This document shows positions 7,439 through 17,301 of a stretch of DNA of 50,421 nucleotides, piece by piece. The stretch is taken from assembly GCA_016927555.1 (NCBI GenBank), contig JAFGML010000026.1, forward strand, positions 1 through 50,421. Reading direction: 5' to 3'. Made by a program: the position numbers and the translations under genes. The notes below the pieces were generated by a model that had not been told where the DNA came from, did no database searches, and saw only the letters and a program-made list of their open reading frames with translations. Positions within the stretch are counted from its first letter, which is position 1. The number at the start of each line of letters is the position of its first letter. Source of the DNA: Thermoplasmatota archaeon. GTDB lineage: Archaea; Thermoplasmatota; E2; DHVEG-1.

Positions 7439-10400
7439 ATGTCCGATGGAAACAACCGAGTAAAATCTAGTGTACATGCGTACTGGAAGAAATTTTATAT
7501 TTTACTCCTAATCTTTTTCCTGTGTACGAACCTTCTCCCGCTGTCCGGTACCTCTAAATTACCACCACTTGCCCCTGTGCTCACCATACTTGGTGTCTCT
7601 GTGACACCAGACCCTGCCTACGAAGGAGACACAGTCCATATTTATGTGACTCTGAAAAATATTGGTGACCAGAACATCTCCGTTGGAGATCCGATCACCA
7701 TCACCGTGAAGCTTGATGACGAGCAGAAACCTCAGGTCACTTTCTTTGATGCTCTCGGGTTGAAAGAGAATCACCAGCGGACAGAAAACCTCACCTGGAC
7801 TGCGACCCTTGGTGAGACGCAGCAGCGCGCCCTCCACATCCGGGTGTTCTACAACGGCACGGAACACGACTACCTGGTGCGGGAGATCCAGGTGAACGAA
7901 CGAAACACCGACTTGCTGTTCTACTCCCCCCCAGCCATTAGCGGGATAGCGAACCTTGGCACACCAGTCAGCATCACGACCGTGGTAAAAAACATTGGGA
8001 AGAACACGTCGAAGGACATCAACATCTCCGTAAAAATTGATAATGTACTCACGGTATGGCACGTGAAGAGCGATGGGTTGGTGAAAGGTGAATCCTACGA
8101 TCTCTCCTTCTCCTGGACCCCTGATGCTTTTGGGGTTCACACTGTGAACCTTACGATTGATCCGAACAAGTCAATTTCTGAGCAGACTAGGAGCAATAAC
8201 TATTATCAGACCACGACCTCGGTCATCCCCTGGTGGGATGCCAACTGGCATTACCGACGCATCTACAATGTCACCGGGACAGGGAACCTCTGTGTGTCTG
8301 TCAATTTCACTGCCCTGCTGAATTCGTCTCTCCATCTAGTCGGGAAAGCGTTTGAAAATGACACCATCCGCGTCGTTCGGTACAACGCGAATGGCACGAT
8401 GACGGTGGTCAACACCAGCTGGTTCAACGAAAGCGCCTCCTTTGAGAGTCACACACGGGCGCTAGGCACCCTCACCTGGAAGGTGTCTGGTCCGGCCCTG
8501 TACGCAGTGTACTTCGATGTAGTGGAAAACCAGGGGACGCGGACGCCAACCGTTGAGACTGTGAATATGTCTGCCTCAGGGTCAGCACAGGCAAGCGTGG
8601 TCTCCACGCAGGGGTGGTGGCCGGAGTTTATCACCCCCTGGAAGACGTACTACCTCAACAACACTGCCGCGTTTCAGTTTCAGGTCAACACCACCGCGTA
8701 TGCCCATAACCTGTCTGCGCAGTTCACCTGCGATGCCTTGCAGATGTACTCTGGACCTTTGCACAGCCTTGATAATCTCGAATGGTTCAACACCACGGGT
8801 GTGCTGTCCCGGCGGGGCAACTGGACCGTGAAGGTGGCAGGGTATGACGATGCGGGGTACAGGACGGCACCCTTAACCGCCTCGTTTTACGTCGGCAACC
8901 CTGATGTGGCCGTCACCGCTGTTACGGTTCCTGACAAAGGGTACGAAGGGTACCCTGTCACCGTCTTTGGTTATATACGGGCGTTCAACACCACGGTGAC
9001 CGGTGCTAATGTGTCCTTGTATAGGAATAACACGCAGCTGGCATCCCTATTAGTGACGATTCAAAAGAATGAAAACAAGACTGTTCAGTTCACCTGGCAG
9101 TCTCCGACGAAAGGGAAATACAACCTTAGCGTGCGAATCACCTACATAAATGATTCAAACCCCAACAACAACAGGAAATGGAAGGAGATCACCATTCAAG
9201 GGGTACCTGACCTCGGGGTGCTCAATATCTCTGTCTTTCCGATTCCCGTCGATGAAGGCAACCCGGTGACTGTCTCTGTTCTGGTGAATAACTCAGGGGA
9301 TGGAGACGCCGTCGACTACGAGATGGACTTGTTCTGCGAGCAGAAAGAGAACAACCAGACCATGTCCTTCAAGAACCTGAAGAACAGCACCCTGATTTCT
9401 GTGCAGAAGGGGGAAACCAAGACCGTCAATATCACCTGGGAAAAAACGGTCTATGGAAAAACAAGTTTTAACGGTGAATGGGCCGTGGGGATTAAAATCC
9501 TGAACACCACACTCACCCCTGATAAAAATAATGGAAATAACTCCATGTATCTCTTCCATGTCCTGCGAGTCCTGCCTGGAGAGCGCCAGCCACCAGTCTT
9601 GTCCAACCTCAACTACCCAACGACGGTAGAGATAGGAAACACGGTGACGATTTCGGTGAAGGCAACCGATGCATCCGGCATCGACAAGGTCACGATTTCT
9701 CTGAAGACTCCTAGTAAAACCTCTGTGACTACAACCATGACTGAGAAGAACAACAATGTGTACGAGTATGTGTACACCGGCACACAGATCGGGAAGTACA
9801 ACTTCTCTATCACCGCGACGGATCTGTCCCCAAATAAGAATACCACTACAATCACAGGGTCGTTCACCATCACTGATGATGAGACCCCACCGACCGTTGA
9901 GTACTACGGCGCCTCCCCGTTTGTTGCCCTGAGAAACAGCGTAGTTGAGCTGCGCTGCATCGCCACAGATTTCTCTGGCATTAAGACAGTTCAGGTTACC
10001 ATCCACTCCCCAGACAACACCTCCGAGACACTGTCGATGACCAACTCCTCTGAGGATACAAAGTACACAATCAGCCGTCCGTACAGTGACATTGGGAAGT
10101 ACACCTTCTCTGTCACCCTGAGAGACACGAAGGGGAATGCGAAGACCACTGCGGAGAAGACCTTTTGGATAACCACAGATCTGAATGACACGGATAACGA
10201 CGGCATGCCTGATGCCTGGGAGGATCGCTATGGGCTGGACCCGTATGACCCCAGTGATGCGACAGGGGACGCTGACGAGGATGGGATCTCTAATGTGCAG
10301 GAGTACATGGATGGGACCAATCCGCTCAAGAAACAGTCCCCAGCATCAGAGGTTCTGGAGAGACTGAAGGATAACTGGGTGTACCTCGTCGCCTCAATTG

Positions 10401-10459
10401 GTGTCTGCGTTGGCATCGTTTTCCTTTCGTGGTATGGTTTCCGGAGGCGGCGGCCATGA
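7439..10459 (+). CDS. Large secreted surface protein with CARDB/adhesin-like domains, Ca-binding type 3 motif and C-terminal TM anchor
   Basis: N-terminal signal/TM; repeated CARDB-type sequences ('VSVTPDPAYEGDTVHIYVTLKNIGDQNISVGD', 'ISVFPIPVDEGNPVTVSVLVNNSGDGDAVDY'); 'WWDANWHYRR' DUF2341-like start; 'DTDNDGMPDAWEDRYGLDPYDPSDATGDADEDGISNVQEY'; C-terminal TM then RRRRP. Confidence 0.85.
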   Translation: MSDGNNRVKSSVHAYWKKFYILLLIFFLCTNLLPLSGTSKLPPLAPVLTILGVSVTPDPAYEGDTVHIYVTLKNIGDQNISVGDPITITVKLDDEQKPQVTFFDALGLKENHQRTENLTWTATLGETQQRALHIRVFYNGTEHDYLVREIQVNERNTDLLFYSPPAISGIANLGTPVSITTVVKNIGKNTSKDINISVKIDNVLTVWHVKSDGLVKGESYDLSFSWTPDAFGVHTVNLTIDPNKSISEQTRSNNYYQTTTSVIPWWDANWHYRRIYNVTGTGNLCVSVNFTALLNSSLHLVGKAFENDTIRVVRYNANGTMTVVNTSWFNESASFESHTRALGTLTWKVSGPALYAVYFDVVENQGTRTPTVETVNMSASGSAQASVVSTQGWWPEFITPWKTYYLNNTAAFQFQVNTTAYAHNLSAQFTCDALQMYSGPLHSLDNLEWFNTTGVLSRRGNWTVKVAGYDDAGYRTAPLTASFYVGNPDVAVTAVTVPDKGYEGYPVTVFGYIRAFNTTVTGANVSLYRNNTQLASLLVTIQKNENKTVQFTWQSPTKGKYNLSVRITYINDSNPNNNRKWKEITIQGVPDLGVLNISVFPIPVDEGNPVTVSVLVNNSGDGDAVDYEMDLFCEQKENNQTMSFKNLKNSTLISVQKGETKTVNITWEKTVYGKTSFNGEWAVGIKILNTTLTPDKNNGNNSMYLFHVLRVLPGERQPPVLSNLNYPTTVEIGNTVTISVKATDASGIDKVTISLKTPSKTSVTTTMTEKNNNVYEYVYTGTQIGKYNFSITATDLSPNKNTTTITGSFTITDDETPPTVEYYGASPFVALRNSVVELRCIATDFSGIKTVQVTIHSPDNTSETLSMTNSSEDTKYTISRPYSDIGKYTFSVTLRDTKGNAKTTAEKTFWITTDLNDTDNDGMPDAWEDRYGLDPYDPSDATGDADEDGISNVQEYMDGTNPLKKQSPASEVLERLKDNWVYLVASIGVCVGIVFLSWYGFRRRRP

Positions 10460-10989
10460 GGTGGCCTGCGAAGGGACAGTGGTTCTTCATTGTCCTTAGT
10501 GTACTGGCAGTGGTTGTCCTCCTGGTCTCCGTGTACGATATCCTGTATAACGAGGAGTGGCTCACCTGGGTGGGTGCGTTCTACGGTGTGCTCCTGCTGC
10601 TCGTCGTCGTCATGCTGTACCTGCGCCTCACCGAACAACCAGCAAAGAAGACTGCTGTGGCGGAGTTTGAAAAGACGCTGAAAGGAGCCTTGCACCACTT
10701 CAAGTGCCCCAGCTGCGGCGGGGTGTTTGCGGTGAAGAAATCACGGCAGGACAACAAGAAATCCTTCCTGCTGACCTGCCCTGACTGTGGGATGACCGGG
10801 ATGGTGCCATCAACACCATCGGTGATTGTCGCGGAGATCCCTGAGAAGAAATCAACATCGAAGAATTTCACGTGTCAACAGTGCGGGGAGTGGGTCATGG
10901 TGTGGGCGGAGGGCACTGAGCTCGCCTCTGATCTGCATGTGTACTCCTGTCCGTACTGCGGGGCTCAGCAGGATTTACAGTCGACTTAA
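10456..10989 (+). CDS. Membrane protein with two C-terminal zinc ribbons
   Basis: Two TM segments; 'FKCPSCGGVFAVKK...LTCPDCGM' and 'FTCQQCGEWVMV...YSCPYCGAQ'. ATGA overlap with the upstream surface protein gene. Confidence 0.75.
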   Translation: MRWPAKGQWFFIVLSVLAVVVLLVSVYDILYNEEWLTWVGAFYGVLLLLVVVMLYLRLTEQPAKKTAVAEFEKTLKGALHHFKCPSCGGVFAVKKSRQDNKKSFLLTCPDCGMTGMVPSTPSVIVAEIPEKKSTSKNFTCQQCGEWVMVWAEGTELASDLHVYSCPYCGAQQDLQST

Positions 10990-12830
10990 CGATGGTGCCG
11001 GAGTTTCACTGCTTCCCCATGCGTTGCTTCTGTCATCTCTGCACCGTTCATGCAGGCGACGCCGACGCCGCAGAGTTGGTTCTTTTTTCGGATGATGACC
11101 TCATCGCCACTGCGGATGGCTTCGTCTGCCTCGTGTACCCCTGGTGCAAAGATGGAGCCTTTCAGGGGGACGTCTACATCAATCTGCACCCAGTACTGCT
11201 GTGCGTCTGCGAGTCGCTCTGCTCCCGCCAGGGTTAAGGACAGCAGTCCTCGCTCAGGAGTCAGCATTCCGAGTTGGGTGTCCTGATCCATGATTTTCTG
11301 GTACGGATATTTTCCTCGAATTGTGCATGCTTTCATGAGTTGGTCTGCAAGAGCTGAGCCGAATTGATAGCAGGCGAGTGCCCTGATGTTGTCAACGGCT
11401 CGCGTCCTCGGCTCGGTGCGGGTGAACCGTGACGTCACATGATGGAGCTCCCTGGCAAGGCTGCTGAGGGATTCTTCTGTGGTAGGAGTATCTTGACAAG
11501 TGCACACCGGTTGATCAAAGAGATCAGTGGTAAACTTTTGTAATGAAGTGGGGAGATGCATGAGCACTGCCTCATAGGTGTTCTTTTGGAGGTACTGCTT
11601 CAGCAGCGTGCGTATCATGGTTTGTTCCTCAGCATCCCAGTGGCCGGTCACCGCGATGTCGTAGGAGGAGGCAGGGGAGGTCAGTTCCAGTTCCCGGGGG
11701 ACGATGCCCAGAGGTGAGGTGATGATGAGTTCGTGGACGACAGCTGGGTTTCCCGCGGTCAGGATGCGTTCTCTGAAGAGCATATGGGATTTTGAGGAGG
11801 AGTATGGTTTTTTCGCGGAGCAGGGCAGTAACAGTAATACCTTGGCGCTTGCCGGTTTTTCATAGCGCTGGATGACGCGCTCCTGGAACCGTCGTACCTC
11901 TGGTCGTGTGAGGGCATCCGTGGTTGTCGCCAGTAAGGGGTGTTTGCGTGTGAGCGCGGTCCGTTGCTCAAGGTAGGGAAACTGGGTACGGTCGAGGAGC
12001 CGAAGCAGGGATGAGACGTGGGGGCTGGCGCGTACGCGGGTTTCTATCAGCTCGCGTAACGTCCCTGTCATAATCGCGTTTCTCACCTGTTGTATCTCAC
12101 TGTGGAGTGCGTAGTAGTTATGGGTGAGTATCTCGTTCTGAGTCATGGTTGAGGCATCCTTGTGTTTAACGCATATTGGACATGTGCAGGAGAGTTCAGC
12201 GAGCATGGTTTTCGCCCAGTGGCCTGTGGGGAACAGGAAGGTGTCGTTGTATGCTGCCATCACTGCTTGGAATGAATCAAAGCAATCGACTCCCATATAG
12301 GTGAGAAAAGCAATATTCACAGGGTCACCGACGTACGGGAGGTACAGGAGTTTTTGATAGCCTATGGTCTGGCGTGCGTTAACGACATAGTCGACGAAGG
12401 ATGATTGGGAGGAGAAGAGTTGAGCTGCATAGGAGACGATGAACAGCTGCGCAGATGTTGCTGAGGCGACTTCTTGGAGGAGTTCTTTTTTCGCAGGCAG
12501 GAGGCAGCACTCCGAGTTTTTTTTGAATGTTGCGAGTGCACTGCGGTGGAGTTCAAGTGTGGCGTCCTTTGGATAGATGAGGTAGTTGTCGATGCAGGCG
12601 TTGCTCTGTGTTTTTTGCTGTTTATTCGAGAAGATGCTGCTGCCAATGTGAAGGGAGGGCTTCGTGGTTTGTGTAGACCCGTCAGTGAGGAGGAGTTCAG
12701 AGAATGCTGGTGCTTTGTAGCGTGCGGTGTGGAGAAACAGTATGGTTGGTGTGCGTAGTGGTGTGTCTTGGATGGTGAGGTGTCCGACCCGTGCAGGTCC
12801 GTCTCTGTGCAGCGTTTGAATTTTCATCAC
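10986..12830 (-). CDS. arcS: Archaeosine synthase subunit alpha / TgtA2-type protein with PUA domain
   Basis: TGT-like N-terminus, 'CTCPICVKH', 'VLLLLPCSAKKPYSSSKSH' (ArcS/DUF5591 signature), C-terminal PUA 'GSIFAPGVHEADEAIRSGDEVIIRKKNQLCGVGVACMNGAEM'. Confidence 0.9.
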   Translation of the reverse strand: MMKIQTLHRDGPARVGHLTIQDTPLRTPTILFLHTARYKAPAFSELLLTDGSTQTTKPSLHIGSSIFSNKQQKTQSNACIDNYLIYPKDATLELHRSALATFKKNSECCLLPAKKELLQEVASATSAQLFIVSYAAQLFSSQSSFVDYVVNARQTIGYQKLLYLPYVGDPVNIAFLTYMGVDCFDSFQAVMAAYNDTFLFPTGHWAKTMLAELSCTCPICVKHKDASTMTQNEILTHNYYALHSEIQQVRNAIMTGTLRELIETRVRASPHVSSLLRLLDRTQFPYLEQRTALTRKHPLLATTTDALTRPEVRRFQERVIQRYEKPASAKVLLLLPCSAKKPYSSSKSHMLFRERILTAGNPAVVHELIITSPLGIVPRELELTSPASSYDIAVTGHWDAEEQTMIRTLLKQYLQKNTYEAVLMHLPTSLQKFTTDLFDQPVCTCQDTPTTEESLSSLARELHHVTSRFTRTEPRTRAVDNIRALACYQFGSALADQLMKACTIRGKYPYQKIMDQDTQLGMLTPERGLLSLTLAGAERLADAQQYWVQIDVDVPLKGSIFAPGVHEADEAIRSGDEVIIRKKNQLCGVGVACMNGAEMTEATHGEAVKLRHHR

Positions 12831-12877
12831 GGTACTGATAATCCTTCTCTTTAAGAACGTTTAGATGCCCTAACTGT

Positions 12878-14428
12878 TTAGTGTCTGAAGTAGCGTTGGC
12901 CGGTGAACACCATGGCGATGCTGTGTTCATTGGCTGCTGTGATGACTTCGTCGTCGCGTATTGAGCCGCCTGGTTGGATGATACAGGTCACCCCTGCGTC
13001 TGCGGCGACGTCCACGGCGTCTCTGAAGGGGAAGAACGCATCACTTGCCATGGTGGATCCTTTGATGTTTTCTTTTCCTTTGTGGGTCGCGATCCAGGTG
13101 GCATCCACCCGGGAGGTTTGTCCCCCGCCGATGGCCACGGTTCGTGTGTCTTTGACGAAGGCAACAGAGTTGGATTTGATGTGTTTGACGCATCTGACAG
13201 CAAATTCCATGGATTTGAGGTCGTCTGGTGATGGTTTTCTGGTCGTCACCGTCTTCCAGCGGGCTGGGTCTGTGAACCAGGTGTCTCGTTCTTGAGCGAG
13301 GAGTCCTCCGACGACGCTGCGGATATCAAGGCCTTGTCTGTGTATTGTCTTGTCCAGACCTTGTAGCTCCAGGAGACGGAGGTTTTTCTTCTCTTGTAGT
13401 ACCGTTCGTGCTTTTGGGTGGAAGGATGGTGCGATGATGACTTCGAGGAAGAAGCTGGAGAGTTCCTTTGCAACGTCTGCTGTTAGTTCTCTGTTGAATG
13501 CGACGATGCCTCCGTACGGTGAGTAGATGTCTGTCGCGTATGCATCCTTCCAGCTCTGCAGCAATGTGGGTGCGCTGGCGATGCCGCAGGGGGTAGCGTG
13601 TTTGATGATGACGCAGGTTGGCTCTATGAATTCCTTGATGCATTCTATAGCGCAGTTGGCATCCAGGATGTTGTTGAACGACAGCTCTTTTCCTTGGAGC
13701 TGGGTTGTGGTGGAGACGCAGGGTTCTTGTGTCGGTGGGAGGGTCTGGTAGAACGCGCCGTTCTGGTGGGGGTTTTCCCCGTAGCGCATCTCTTGTTTCT
13801 TGCGTGCGGTGATGGTGTACTCGTGTGGGAGGACGTCGTCTGTCCATCGTGTTCTGAGGTACTGGGCGATGAGAGCGTCGTACTGTGCGGTGTGGGCGTA
13901 CGCATCTACTGCGAGTCGTTGTCGTTGTTCCAGGGTGATGTCTTTTTTTGCTTTCAATGAGGTGATGAGTGCTGGGTACTGTCGTGGGCTGGTGACGACG
14001 ACGACATCGGTGTAGTTTTTTGCTGCTGCGCGGATCAGGCTTGGTCCGCCGATGTCGATGTTTTCGATGACGTCTGTGATGCTGACCTTTGGTTTCTGAA
14101 TCGTGGCTTCAAAAGGGTAGAGGTTGCAGATGACAAAATCAATCAGGTTGATGCCGTGTTTCTGAAGTGTCTTCATGTGCTGGGGTTCGTCTCGTCGTGC
14201 GAGGATCCCAGCGTGGATGACAGGGTGGAGGGTTTTAACTCTGCCATCGAGCATCTCAGGGAACCCGGTGAGGGTAGCAACCTCGGTGAACGGGATTTGT
14301 GCTTTCTGGAGTACAGCGGCAGTTCCCCCTGTTGTGAGAATGGTGAACCCGTGGTTCGTGAGTTCTTTTGAAAAATCAGTGATACCTTCTTTGTCATAGA
14401 CGCTTATCAGTGCGTACCGGTGGTCCAT
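12878..14428 (-). CDS. purH: Bifunctional IMP cyclohydrolase / AICAR formyltransferase
   Basis: 'ALISVYDKEGITDFSKEL', 'GFPEMLDGRVKTLHPVIHAGILARRD', 'MRYGENPHQNGAFY', 'KHATPCGIA', 'SDAFFPFRDAVDVAADAGVTCIIQPGGSIRDDEVI'. Start chosen at internal Met (MDHRYALIS). Confidence 0.96.
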   Translation of the reverse strand: MDHRYALISVYDKEGITDFSKELTNHGFTILTTGGTAAVLQKAQIPFTEVATLTGFPEMLDGRVKTLHPVIHAGILARRDEPQHMKTLQKHGINLIDFVICNLYPFEATIQKPKVSITDVIENIDIGGPSLIRAAAKNYTDVVVVTSPRQYPALITSLKAKKDITLEQRQRLAVDAYAHTAQYDALIAQYLRTRWTDDVLPHEYTITARKKQEMRYGENPHQNGAFYQTLPPTQEPCVSTTTQLQGKELSFNNILDANCAIECIKEFIEPTCVIIKHATPCGIASAPTLLQSWKDAYATDIYSPYGGIVAFNRELTADVAKELSSFFLEVIIAPSFHPKARTVLQEKKNLRLLELQGLDKTIHRQGLDIRSVVGGLLAQERDTWFTDPARWKTVTTRKPSPDDLKSMEFAVRCVKHIKSNSVAFVKDTRTVAIGGGQTSRVDATWIATHKGKENIKGSTMASDAFFPFRDAVDVAADAGVTCIIQPGGSIRDDEVITAANEHSIAMVFTGQRYFRH

Positions 14429-14482
14429 TACTCTTACCCAGGGAGCATATGTACAAGGCTCATAAACATTTGGGTTCAATGA

Positions 14483-15247
14483 TCATGATTTTTTTTCCTG
14501 TTCTATTGCCTCCAGAAGACTCAATTCCCCGCGAAGTACTCTTTCAGCGGTACTCTCCGAAATCGAGAACCTTCCCTCAGTGAGCTGCCGACTTCGCTTC
14601 TGCACGTTCTTAATCGCACCACGCGTCAGCTCCAACGGCAGTGTCGTCTGCACCCGCCCCCCAGAGAGCAACGCAATCGCAGCAGCTGCCTCGCCGTCGC
14701 GTACACACCGTCGTTTCTCCTGCGCCGGGGTCGTACGGGTCTCGTCCACAATCTCAATAGGAACCTCCAAGGGAATCAAGGAGTTGATGATTCGGTTCCT
14801 CGTAATCACTGACCCATGTCCAATGCGAATACAGGTGTCTTTCGACGGGTACACCTTCAAGAATCCTTTGATTTCATGAACAACAGCCGCAGGGTCTTCT
14901 ACCTGCATCTTCTGCAGCAGGATATCATCACCCACCACCGCAATCCCAGGGTGTTCCCCTGGGTCAATACCAATGAACACCTTTGCATACAGTTCTTTTC
15001 CTGTCAGCTTCTGCAGCGCATAGTCAATCGCATGCTCCACAGAATCCAAGCTGTCCACTGCAATGGTTTTTTCCAAAGAAATGTCTGGTTGTTCTCTCTG
15101 CGATGTGAGGATCACACCGATGCGCTTGGGGATGTAACGGGTAGACGAGAGTGACACGTACGCGACCTTCCGCTTCCTCAACCCTTTGATAATATCATGG
15201 TACAGCGAAAAATCCTTTGTAAACACCCCCACAGTTTTCATACTCAT
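14483..15247 (-). CDS. Uncharacterised protein with RuvC/RNase H-fold-like motifs
   Basis: 'VFIGIDPGEHPGIAVVGDDIL', 'VPIEIVDETRTTP', 'RDGEAAAAIALLSGG' are arranged like RNase H-fold acidic motifs. Confidence 0.6.
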   Translation of the reverse strand: MSMKTVGVFTKDFSLYHDIIKGLRKRKVAYVSLSSTRYIPKRIGVILTSQREQPDISLEKTIAVDSLDSVEHAIDYALQKLTGKELYAKVFIGIDPGEHPGIAVVGDDILLQKMQVEDPAAVVHEIKGFLKVYPSKDTCIRIGHGSVITRNRIINSLIPLEVPIEIVDETRTTPAQEKRRCVRDGEAAAAIALLSGGRVQTTLPLELTRGAIKNVQKRSRQLTEGRFSISESTAERVLRGELSLLEAIEQEKKS

Positions 15248-15290
15248 AAACTATCCACACACAGGAATATATACGTTTCCACTCACCTGT

Positions 15291-16052
15291 TTAGACGAAG
15301 AACTGTGATAGCAGGTTCCCACTCACAAACAAACCACCAAGCAGCAACACTGAGGTGGAGAAGAGCACAAACCACAGCAGTTCACTGGTGACAAACACCT
15401 TTCTTCCATCTAGGGGGTCTAAGGGAATGAGATTAAACGTTGCCAACAAGAGGTTCACCAGGCAGATGAACCCGACAAGCAGCCCCCAGAAGGCAATGTC
15501 ATAGAACACGAAGTAGTACAAGACGTACGTCACCACAGCAATCACGATGTTTGCCCCTGGTCCTGCAGCTGCTATCCTGCCGTACTCCTTGCTGCGTGCA
15601 TCACCACGGAACATCACCGCGCCAGGTGCAGCAAACACCAGTCCCGTGAGAAACGCCAGAAACAACGACACCACCAGGCCGCGTGGGTACATCCGGAACT
15701 CAGACCACAGCCTGTACTTCTGCGCCATGAACTTATGGGACAGCTCATGGACAAAAAACGCAGACACAATACCAATGAACGCAATCGGCATGAAGTAGAG
15801 GAACGATGAGATGCTCACGCTACCTTTTAGCAGGAAAAACAAGAGATTAGTTTTAGAAAACGTACACGTAAATGCCACTGTCAGTACCGCAATAGCGATG
15901 AGCAGGTGACAAAGTTCCACTCTGCTAAACGACCCGGGTTTCCCGACCTCCAGGGTGCCTTTGGGGATGTACATGTACTCCCGCGGTGACAAATCATGGA
16001 AGGAGCCATAGAACTTTTTTTTCTCAGGCATAGCAGCGTACCGAATCACCAC
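15291..16052 (-). CDS. Site-2 protease family (M50) intramembrane metalloprotease
   Basis: Multiple TM segments; HExxH variant 'FVHELSHKFMAQKY' and 'NLIPLDPLDGRKV'. Confidence 0.88.
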   Translation of the reverse strand: MVIRYAAMPEKKKFYGSFHDLSPREYMYIPKGTLEVGKPGSFSRVELCHLLIAIAVLTVAFTCTFSKTNLLFFLLKGSVSISSFLYFMPIAFIGIVSAFFVHELSHKFMAQKYRLWSEFRMYPRGLVVSLFLAFLTGLVFAAPGAVMFRGDARSKEYGRIAAAGPGANIVIAVVTYVLYYFVFYDIAFWGLLVGFICLVNLLLATFNLIPLDPLDGRKVFVTSELLWFVLFSTSVLLLGGLFVSGNLLSQFFV

Positions 16053-16081
16053 GGCGTATGACCTGGTGAGGATAAAAACAT

Positions 16082-17251
16082 TTAGCCAATACCAAGGCTG
16101 AAGATCCAGGGTAACGCGACAATAGTTCCGATGATGCTACCCAAGTTCGCTAATGCGACGACCATGAGCAGACGGATGATCTTGTTGCGCAGGAAATCAC
16201 GCATGCTCTCCAGCTTGCTGAGCTGCTGGAAATCCTTAATCACCGGTTTGCGTAATCGTGCTTCCACCAGGCCAGCGAACCACCCTGGTGCGAAGAACGG
16301 CTCCAGGGACGTAAACGGGGCAGCAACAAACGCAGTCAGCACAGAGAGCGGATGGCCACGGGCTATTGCTGCACCCGCGGCAGACAGAATACCATGGACC
16401 AGGAACCAGATGAGGAACACATCCTTGATTTTCTCCCACCCAGACAACCCATTCGTGTAGATGATCCAGCCGATGACCGCAAAGAAAATCACGGGGATGG
16501 CGACCTCTACCACTTTGATGAGACTGACGCGTTTCTTGGGCACGGTATCCAGTGTTGTGATATCCACGTTGAGATTTGGTTGTTCCAGGTGCTGCTGAAT
16601 CCCCTTGAGATGCCCGGCACCCACCACCGCGACAACCTTTCCTTTTTTGCTCTCGTTTAGGATCTTCTGGGCGATGTACGAGTCCCGCTCATGGATCAGC
16701 ACGGTGGCTGCCTTGGGTGCTATCGCGCTGAACTCCTCCATCATCTGTGAAATCACATCTTGTTTCATGAGCTCCTTGAGGTCCAGGTCTTCTAAGTCCT
16801 CCTCCTCGTACCCCAGCATGGCTTTCAGGAACTCCCAGACCACACGGAATTTCTCACGAACCCCCATGGCCCGCCAGGCGCGCTTCAACGTCACGGTGAT
16901 GTCTCGGTCGACCAACGCGACCGGGATGTTCCGTTTCTCTGCCTCTTGCATCGCAGCGATCATCTCAGAGCCTGGTTGCACGCCGTACTCCTCGCCGAGT
17001 CGTCGTTGAATCGCAGACAGGAACGTCTGCGCCAGCATAAAAAACGCGTTATTCGACCGGATCAACGCGGTGATCGGGGTGTTCTCCCACTGGTCCTTCT
17101 TGGTGATGGACTGGTGTCGTCGTTGGCACAACTCCACAGCAACAATGTCAGGTGTGTACGTCTCAATTGCTTTACGTACCTCATCGACACTCTCTTGTGA
17201 AATATGGGCTGTACCAATGAGAATGATGTTGTCACTTATCTTGACTTCCAA
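16082..17251 (-). CDS. TraB family protein
   Basis: 'IILIGTAHISQESVDEVRKAIETYTPDIVAVELC', 'VVAVVGAGHLKGIQQHL', C-terminal TM segments. Confidence 0.9.
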   Translation of the reverse strand: MEVKISDNIILIGTAHISQESVDEVRKAIETYTPDIVAVELCQRRHQSITKKDQWENTPITALIRSNNAFFMLAQTFLSAIQRRLGEEYGVQPGSEMIAAMQEAEKRNIPVALVDRDITVTLKRAWRAMGVREKFRVVWEFLKAMLGYEEEDLEDLDLKELMKQDVISQMMEEFSAIAPKAATVLIHERDSYIAQKILNESKKGKVVAVVGAGHLKGIQQHLEQPNLNVDITTLDTVPKKRVSLIKVVEVAIPVIFFAVIGWIIYTNGLSGWEKIKDVFLIWFLVHGILSAAGAAIARGHPLSVLTAFVAAPFTSLEPFFAPGWFAGLVEARLRKPVIKDFQQLSKLESMRDFLRNKIIRLLMVVALANLGSIIGTIVALPWIFSLGIG

Positions 17252-17301
17252 GGCAATCTCCTTTTCTCACATGAATAAACTACGACTTCAAAAAAACGTC
17301 G

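Noticed and set aside
13326-13847. Long 173-aa antisense ORF within purH (and similar arginine-rich shadow ORFs)
   Set aside because: Frame-shifted or shadow reading of the conserved purH gene; low-complexity R/H/T-rich translation.
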